Source of the DNA: Microbacterium sp. VKM Ac-2870
GTDB lineage: Bacteria; Actinomycetota; Actinomycetes; Actinomycetales; Microbacteriaceae
Assembly (NCBI RefSeq): GCF_015350795.1
Contig: NZ_JADKSH010000003.1
Location: 124,001-188,000, forward strand
Reading direction: 5' to 3'
DNA: 64,000 nucleotides
The position numbers and the translations under genes are program-made. The notes beneath the pieces were generated by a model that saw only the letters and a program-made list of their open reading frames with translations, was not told the origin of the DNA and did not search any database. Shown one piece after another: positions 60,275-64,000 of this stretch; position 1 is the stretch's first letter; every line of letters starts with the position of its first letter.

Positions 60275-60880
60275 GTGAGTACCCACGACGACCCCGTCAT
60301 CGGGCGACGCGGCCTGCAGCCGAAAGGTGTCGCGCGTCGCCAGGAGATCCTCGATCGCGCCATCGAAGTCTTCCGCGAGCGCGGCGCGGACGGCACCTCG
60401 CTGCGTCGGATCGCCGAGGCGATCGGCGTCTCGCACGCAGCGCTGCTGCACTACTTCGATTCGCGCGAGCAGTTGCTCGTGGCGGTGTACGCGCACGCCG
60501 AGGAGCGACGAAACGCGACCGCGGACCCGTCGAGACCGCACGGTGTGGAGACCATGATCGACTCGGCGATCGCCAACGTCGATGTCCCTGGACTCGTGCA
60601 GCTCTACACGACGTTGCTCGCCGCATCGCTGGAGGCGGGCAACGACGTGGGACGGGAGTTCTTCTCGACGCGCTTCGAGCGGGTGCGCGAGCAGTTGACG
60701 ACGTCCTTCCGAAACCAGCAGCAGGCGGGAGATATCCGTCGAGACGTGCCGGCGGAAGATCTCGCTGCGCTGCTGATCGCGGCATCCGACGGCCTCCAGA
60801 TCCAGTGGCTGCTCGAGCCTTCCCTCAGCCTCAGTGACACGCTGCGCACCTTCGGGCGGTTGCTCACGCCGCCGGGCTGA
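60275..60880 (+). CDS. TetR-family transcriptional regulator
   Basis: 201 aa from GTG 60275. The HTH is clear (RRQEILDRAIEVFRERGADGTSLRRIAEAIGVSHAALLHYFDSREQLLVAVYAH). The C-terminal ligand domain is of the BetI/TetR_C type (LVQLYTTLLAASLEAGNDVGREFF, and DGLQIQWLLEPSL). It is divergent from the isomerase-oxidoreductase operon, and a perfect palindrome (60226-60245) lies between them near both promoters, so repression of the operon and of itself is likely. The inducer is probably the operon's sugar substrate or a product. Confidence 0.94.
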   Translation: MSTHDDPVIGRRGLQPKGVARRQEILDRAIEVFRERGADGTSLRRIAEAIGVSHAALLHYFDSREQLLVAVYAHAEERRNATADPSRPHGVETMIDSAIANVDVPGLVQLYTTLLAASLEAGNDVGREFFSTRFERVREQLTTSFRNQQQAGDIRRDVPAEDLAALLIAASDGLQIQWLLEPSLSLSDTLRTFGRLLTPPG

Positions 60881-60890
60881 CGCCGAGGCC

Positions 60891-60896
60891 TAGCCT
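60891..60896 (+). promoter_or_regulatory. -10 element, leaderless promoter of the PhzF gene
   Basis: TAGCCT, 6 nt before ATG 60903. Confidence 0.5.
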
Positions 60897-60902
60897 GGGA
60901 CG

Positions 60903-61760
60903 ATGACCGGTTCCGAGATCCTTCGCTACGCCGCCTTCACCTCCGACCCCGCGGGCGGCAACCCGGCGGGCGTGGTGCTCGACGCACGCGCACTCGATGA
61001 GACCGCCATGCAGCGTATCGCCGCCGAGATCGACTTCGCCGAAACCGCCTTCGTCACGGGGCGAAGGAGCGACGGCGCCCGGCTGATCCGATACTTCTCC
61101 CCCATCGCCGAGGTGCCCTTCTGCGGCCACGCGACGATCGCCACCGCCGTCGCTCTCGCCGCGCGCGAGGATGGCGATGGCGATGGCGACGCGATCGTCT
61201 TCGCCACGCCCGTCGGCGACATCCGCATCGAGGTGGAGTCCGGTGCCGACGGCATCCGCGCCGCCTTCACGAGCGTCGCACCGTCGGTGAGCACGATGAC
61301 GCCGGCAGACCGCGACGCCGTCCTCGACCTGCTGTCACTGACGAGGGCCGACCTCGATCCCGAGCTCCCCCCGCGCATCGCCGACGCCGGCAACCCCCAC
61401 CCCGTGATCGTTCTCGCCGACCGCGGCACTTTTGACAGGTTCACCTTCGACGCCGATCGGGTGCGCGCGCTGATGGACGATCGTGGATGGCCCGCGACGA
61501 TCACGATCGTGCACCGCATCGCCGCCGACCGCTTCGTCGCCCGCAACCTCTTTCCCGTGGGCCGCATCACCGAGGACCCGGCGACAGGGTCGGCCGCGGC
61601 CGCTCTGGGTGCGTACCTGCGGGAGCGAGGTGCAGTCGCGACACCGAACCGGATCACCATCGAACAGGGCGCCGCCGTGGGCAGGCCCGGGCTTCTCACC
61701 GTCGACATACCTGCCGAGGGCGGCATCCGCGTGTCGGGCGGTGCCGCGGAGATGCTCTGA
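60903..61760 (+). CDS. PhzF-family isomerase
   Basis: 285 aa. Diaminopimelate-epimerase-like fold: the N-terminal YAAFTSDPAGGNPAGVVLDA with the G-N-P-A motif, the catalytic Glu in IDFAETAFVT, VPFCGHATIA, and the C-terminal D-P-A-T-G-S-A-A-A-A-L-G-A-Y-L. Named for PhzF of phenazine synthesis, but most members belong to no phenazine cluster, and here there are no phz genes, so the substrate is unknown. It starts 22 nt after the TetR gene with its own leaderless-type -10 and may be partly co-transcribed. Confidence 0.93.
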   Translation: MTGSEILRYAAFTSDPAGGNPAGVVLDARALDETAMQRIAAEIDFAETAFVTGRRSDGARLIRYFSPIAEVPFCGHATIATAVALAAREDGDGDGDAIVFATPVGDIRIEVESGADGIRAAFTSVAPSVSTMTPADRDAVLDLLSLTRADLDPELPPRIADAGNPHPVIVLADRGTFDRFTFDADRVRALMDDRGWPATITIVHRIAADRFVARNLFPVGRITEDPATGSAAAALGAYLRERGAVATPNRITIEQGAAVGRPGLLTVDIPAEGGIRVSGGAAEML

Positions 61761-61788
61761 GCGTGGAGAGTTTCGACCCGCCGCTCGC

Positions 61789-62061
61789 TCAATGACCCGA
61801 CCAGACCTCGCGATCGGCGTTGACGACGGCGTGGGCGGCGTCCTCGAGCACGAGGCTCTGGCGCACTTCGATGGCGAGCGCATAGTGGGGGCCGACCAGC
61901 GCCACGAACACGCTCCCGACCACGTCGATGTAGCCGATGGTGCGCCCGTCGGCGAGAACGCGATAGCGCTCGATGTCATCGATGACGAGGTGATAGGAGG
62001 CACCGGAGGAGTGGTACTCGGGCCTTCCGCCGCGATGGGACGGTGTCATCTCCAACGTCAT
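61789..62061 (-). CDS. Small hypothetical protein
   Basis: 90 aa from ATG 62061 (MTLEMTPSHRGGRPEYHSSGASYHLVIDDI...), with GAGGAGG nine bases upstream. A beta-rich small domain: R-Y-R-V-L-A-D-G-R-T-I-G-Y-I-D-V-V-G-S-V-F-V-A-L-V-G, then a helix. It may share ancestry with 53680-54015. GTCAAGCCCC (62107-62118) lies 46 nt upstream in sense orientation. Function unknown. Confidence 0.7.
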   Translation of the reverse strand: MTLEMTPSHRGGRPEYHSSGASYHLVIDDIERYRVLADGRTIGYIDVVGSVFVALVGPHYALAIEVRQSLVLEDAAHAVVNADREVWSGH

Positions 62062-62106
62062 GGTGCGCCTCCTCACCCCAGCATGCATCCTCGGCACCGG
62101 ATGACC

Positions 62107-62118
62107 GGGGGGCTTGAC
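62107..62118 (-). promoter_or_regulatory. GTCAA-N-CCCC motif before gene 62061
   Basis: On the minus strand GTCAAGCCCCCC, between the GNAT stop and the start of the small gene. Confidence 0.4.
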
Positions 62119-62135
62119 GGGCGGGGGCCACCGTC

Positions 62136-62615
62136 CTAAGCGCGCTCGAGGAGGTTCTTCTGCAAGAACACCTGTGCGGTGCCGTCACCGTGCGGGATCG
62201 TCTCACTCCGGCGGTACCCCCGCCGCTCGTACAACGAGATGTTCTGCGTGCTGAGCGAGCCCGTGAACAGTTCGGCACGGCGGCATCCGACGTCCGTCCC
62301 GCGGTGCTCGACGGCCCGGAGGAGCGCCGATCCGATGCCCTCGCCCTGCTGATCGGGGGCGATCGCGAGGCGGCCGATCAGCAGCAGATCACCGTCGGCG
62401 ACGGCGCGAACGGCGCCCACCACGCGGCAACCGTCGATCGCGACGCAGCCCAGGTTGTCACGGAGCTCGAATGCGATCTCCTCGAGCGTCTGGGTGAGCG
62501 GTGCCATATCCGGATCGCCGTAGATGAGGGCCTCGGTGACGAACGCCGCCCGTTGCACCGTCAGCACTTCGCCGGCATCCGCGGCGCGGATCGGGCGGAT
62601 GATGATGTCGGTCAT
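62136..62615 (-). CDS. GNAT-family N-acetyltransferase
   Basis: 159 aa. GNAT motif A is clear: LLIGRLAIAPDQQGEGIGSALLRAVEHRG, with the acetyl-CoA pyrophosphate loop Q-x-x-G-x-G; motif B is ISLYERRGYRRSE. The N-terminus begins IIIRPIRAADAGEVLTVQRAAF. It transfers acetyl from acetyl-CoA to an amine; substrate unknown. AGGA lies eight bases before the ATG. The gene lies between the two small hypothetical genes and is divergent from 62703. Confidence 0.93.
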   Translation of the reverse strand: MTDIIIRPIRAADAGEVLTVQRAAFVTEALIYGDPDMAPLTQTLEEIAFELRDNLGCVAIDGCRVVGAVRAVADGDLLLIGRLAIAPDQQGEGIGSALLRAVEHRGTDVGCRRAELFTGSLSTQNISLYERRGYRRSETIPHGDGTAQVFLQKNLLERA

Positions 62616-62656
62616 GATGTCCTTCCTGGACGAGGATGAGGGGTGCTGCGGCCAGA

Positions 62657-62667
62657 GTCAATCCCCC
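62657..62667 (+). promoter_or_regulatory. GTCAA-N-CCCC motif before gene 62703
   Basis: GTCAATCCCCC, 36 nt before the start; a TACGTT -10 lies between (62690-62695). Confidence 0.45.
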
Positions 62668-62689
62668 TGGCGTCCGCCGGATTCCCGGC

Positions 62690-62695
62690 TACGTT
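62690..62695 (+). promoter_or_regulatory. -10 element, leaderless promoter of gene 62703
   Basis: TACGTT, 7 nt before ATG 62703. Confidence 0.5.
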
Positions 62696-62702
62696 CGCGA
62701 AT

Positions 62703-63041
62703 ATGAAACGCGTGATCTTCGCTGACCGGGTGCTCCTCATGGGAGACGCCGCCGCCGACTCCCTGCTCGAGTACGCGCGAGTGCTGACCCACGCGCACGG
62801 GGTGGACGCCGTGACCCTGCGCTGCCTCGGCGCCGACGGTGACACAGTCGAAGCGTCGTTCCTCCTCAACGGACATACGTCACTGCTGGTCGAGTCGACG
62901 AACTCGAACATCCAGCCCCCCGACAACGCCGAGGCCGTGGCAGAGATCCGCGACCGCATCCACGCCCTTCTGCGGCCGGTCAGCGCAGGCGAAGAGATCT
63001 CGCCGTGGTCGTCAGGCTCGGACGAACCCGACGACCTCTGA
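62703..63041 (+). CDS. Small hypothetical protein, MK-family copy B
   Basis: 112 aa (MKRVIFADRVLLMGDAAADSLLEYARVLTHAHGVDAV...). Paralog of 54481-54756; the two align over the first 70 residues, and copy B has a longer acidic tail (EEISPWSSGSDEPDDL). An alpha/beta domain with a helix D-A-A-A-D-S-L-L-E-Y-A-R is visible; no catalytic motif. Leaderless-type start. Convergent with 63056-63265. Function unknown. Confidence 0.75.
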   Translation: MKRVIFADRVLLMGDAAADSLLEYARVLTHAHGVDAVTLRCLGADGDTVEASFLLNGHTSLLVESTNSNIQPPDNAEAVAEIRDRIHALLRPVSAGEEISPWSSGSDEPDDL

Positions 63042-63055
63042 GCGCCGCGGGCGCC

Positions 63056-63265
63056 TCACTCGTCGTCGGCGGGAATAGGCACGAGGGCGATGGGCACTCC
63101 CCCGCAGACCCACAGGTAGGCGTCGCGGCGCGCGCCCTCCCCGTCGTTCACGCGTACCCAGCCTCCGGATGCCGCGGCACGCTCGATCTCGCGCTGAATC
63201 TCCTCGAGCGACCGACCGCCCACGCTGTAGAGGTTCCCGCCGTAGTGCAGGTCAATCCGCTTCAT
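63056..63265 (-). CDS. Small hypothetical protein
   Basis: 69 aa from ATG 63265 (MKRIDLHYGGNLYSVGGRSLEEIQREIERAAASGG...). A small beta-alpha-beta unit: L-H-Y-G-G-N-L-Y-S-V-G-G-R, then a helix, then W-V-R-V-N-D-G-E and a strand YLWVCGGVPIALVPIP. Proteins of this kind accompany the DUF7882-type genes in related genomes to my knowledge, though I cannot check it here. Its start lies inside the 3' end of the truncated DUF7882-type copy (14-nt overlap), an operon-like arrangement. Confidence 0.7.
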   Translation of the reverse strand: MKRIDLHYGGNLYSVGGRSLEEIQREIERAAASGGWVRVNDGEGARRDAYLWVCGGVPIALVPIPADDE

Positions 63266-63449
63266 GATCGCCTCGCAGTGCCTCGACGAGCGTCGAGTCT
63301 TCGGGCGGCTCGGCGACGGGATACAACCCCGACGGCGAATTCGCCGTGTAGATGAGCGCCTCGACCCAGGCCCGGTTGATGGCCGGACGGCGGCTGCCGT
63401 AGAACTTGTAGACCAGCGAGACCCGCGGATGCAGCCTTCCCCGCGGTAT
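63252..63449 (-). pseudogene. DUF7882-type protein, copy 3, N-terminus missing
   Basis: Only the last ~60 residues match copies 1 and 2: L-H-P-R-V-S-L-V-Y-K-F-Y-G-S-R-R-P-A-I-N-R-A-W-V-E-A-L-I-Y-T-A-N-S, then P-S-G-L-Y-P-V. The frame stays open to 63560, but the residues before L-H-P have no likeness to the family, and the conserved first half (D/E-R-L-A-H-L, K-L-R-R-G) is absent. The loss coincides with the palindromic region (63450-63568) and the tyrosine recombinase, so insertion of a mobile element most likely removed the 5' half. The downstream gene 63056-63265 has lost its normal promoter as a result. Confidence 0.75.
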
Positions 63450-63568
63450 TGCATCAGATGCGAGATCCGAACGGGCGTCTGCGTCAGAAAGGCTATCGGT
63501 CGTTTCGATAGCCCCGCGATTTTCCGCGCGACGAGGTCTGACGGGCTGATAGATTCGCATCTAATGCA
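63450..63568. repeat. Nested inverted repeats at the edge of a mobile element
   Basis: Outer pair: TGCATCAGATGCGA (63450-63463) and TCGCATCTAATGCA (63555-63568), complementary at 13 of 14 positions, 91 nt apart; each is itself nearly palindromic (GCATC-A-GATGC). Inner hairpin: GGCTATCG (63491-63498) and CGATAGCC (63506-63513), 7-nt loop. They separate the truncated DUF7882-type gene from the tyrosine recombinase and probably form the recombination site or terminus of that element. Confidence 0.6.
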
Positions 63569-63603
63569 CGATTAGCGCGTTATGTGGATGGATTGGGTGG
63601 TTG

Positions 63604-64000
63604 ATGGGACGAGTTCCACACGGTGCGTCGTCACTGTATCTTGCGGGCGGGGTGTCGTTCCTCAACGCTCATGAGGCCGTGTTTGAGGCGATGATCGAGG
63701 GCTGGCGGATGCAGCAGATCGGTGGCCGACATCTCAAGGAGGATTCGGTGTCGCGCGCTTTGGGCGTGGTCCGGAGGTTCGAGTCGTACGCGGGCAAGAA
63801 GCCGTGGGAGTGGTCCGCGGGCGACTTTGACGAGTGGATGGCGCTGCTGGTGTCGCAACGGAAGGTCGAAGCGTCGACGATCCGGTCGTACCAGGGGGCG
63901 GTGCGCGCGTTCTGCGATTACATCTGCTCGCCGCACTACGGCTGGGTTGACGAGTGCATGGAGCGTTTCGGGACGCACCCGGTTCAGGTCTGCCATGAAT
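63604..64000 (+). CDS. Tyrosine recombinase/integrase, partial (3' end outside window)
   Basis: 132 codons to the window edge from ATG 63604 (MGRVPHGASSLYLAGGVSFLNAHEAVFEAM...). The visible part is an N-terminal core-binding (SAM-like) domain: FEAMIEGWRMQQIGGRHLKEDSVSRALGVVRRFESYAG, then W-E-W-S-A-G-D-F-D-E-W-M-A-L-L, and T-I-R-S-Y-Q-G-A-V-R-A-F-C-D-Y-I. The catalytic R-H-R-Y part is not in the window. This N-terminal type is common in actinobacterial recombinases that occur in groups of two or three, but that cannot be seen here. It is the first gene of an element whose edge is at about 63450. Confidence 0.88.
   Translation, partial: MGRVPHGASSLYLAGGVSFLNAHEAVFEAMIEGWRMQQIGGRHLKEDSVSRALGVVRRFESYAGKKPWEWSAGDFDEWMALLVSQRKVEASTIRSYQGAVRAFCDYICSPHYGWVDECMERFGTHPVQVCHE

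Noticed and set aside
60903..61760. Phenazine biosynthesis gene
   Set aside because: Only a PhzF-family fold is present; no other phz genes are nearby and the family is broad.
63450..63603. Integron attC or attI site
   Set aside because: The paired palindromes are too far apart and lack the R/L box consensus (GTTRRRY); a terminus of a tyrosine-recombinase element is simpler.

Overview
The window is high-GC DNA from an actinobacterium, most likely Microbacteriaceae (Microbacterium-like). The protein families fit this, including DUF222/HNH, DUF4395, DUF2207 and short proteins of the kind labelled DUF7882. Many genes look leaderless (TANNNT, 6-7 nt, then ATG or GTG), and the word GGATGCC/GGCATCC is frequent right of 17 kb. 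Genus is an inference from these features; there is no rRNA gene to confirm it.

Region 1 (1-16.8 kb) looks like acquired DNA. At its right end are four genes in tight overlap on the minus strand: a TnsA-like endonuclease, a TnsB/TniA DDE transposase, a TnsC/TniB AAA+ ATPase and TniQ. They sit just inside a set of ~21-bp repeats that ends at ...GACA (16788). This is the layout of the transposition-gene end of a Tn7-like transposon. Inside it are a small unknown gene, a frameshifted XRE regulator, a hypothetical gene and a type I restriction-modification operon (hsdM-hsdS-TIGR02391-hsdR). Next come a large membrane protein and a coupled unknown gene that runs off the left edge. I infer a Tn7-like element with defence cargo, but its other end is not visible. 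No cas genes are present.

Region 2 (16.8-32 kb) is chromosomal. It holds a possible small RNA, a DUF222/HNH gene, a DUF2207 membrane protein, a MarR regulator, hsp20 with both a HAIR and a CIRCE operator, and L-serine dehydratase divergent from amylosucrase. It also has DUF4395, tRNA-Arg(ACG), aldose epimerase with a sulfurtransferase, and a large secreted GH43 enzyme with a sortase-type C-terminus.

Region 3 (32-47 kb) holds an MFS drug exporter, an NAD-dependent epimerase, an ABC-2 exporter with a DesK/DesR-type two-component system, padR-adh, and a small alarmone synthetase. A Gfo/Idh/MocA oxidoreductase and a sulfur amino acid locus follow. In the latter, the cysteine/cystathionine synthase and cystathionine gamma-synthase operon diverges from O-acetylhomoserine sulfhydrylase (metY). 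A nine-codon leaderless ORF rich in cysteine codons precedes the operon and looks like a cysteine-sensing attenuator.

Region 4 (47-53 kb) is a sugar-use cluster: ADP-PFK/GK-family kinase, class II aldolase, two ABC permeases and a binding lipoprotein, divergent from a DeoR repressor.

Region 5 (53-64 kb) mixes metabolic genes (acyl desaturase, ROK kinase, hydrolase, Gfo/Idh/MocA plus sugar isomerase under a TetR regulator with a perfect palindrome, PhzF, GNAT) with two clusters of small paralogous proteins. Several of the small genes share an upstream GTCAA-N-CCCC motif. At the right edge a DUF7882-type gene is cut off where a palindrome-rich stretch and a tyrosine recombinase begin, so a second mobile element probably starts there.
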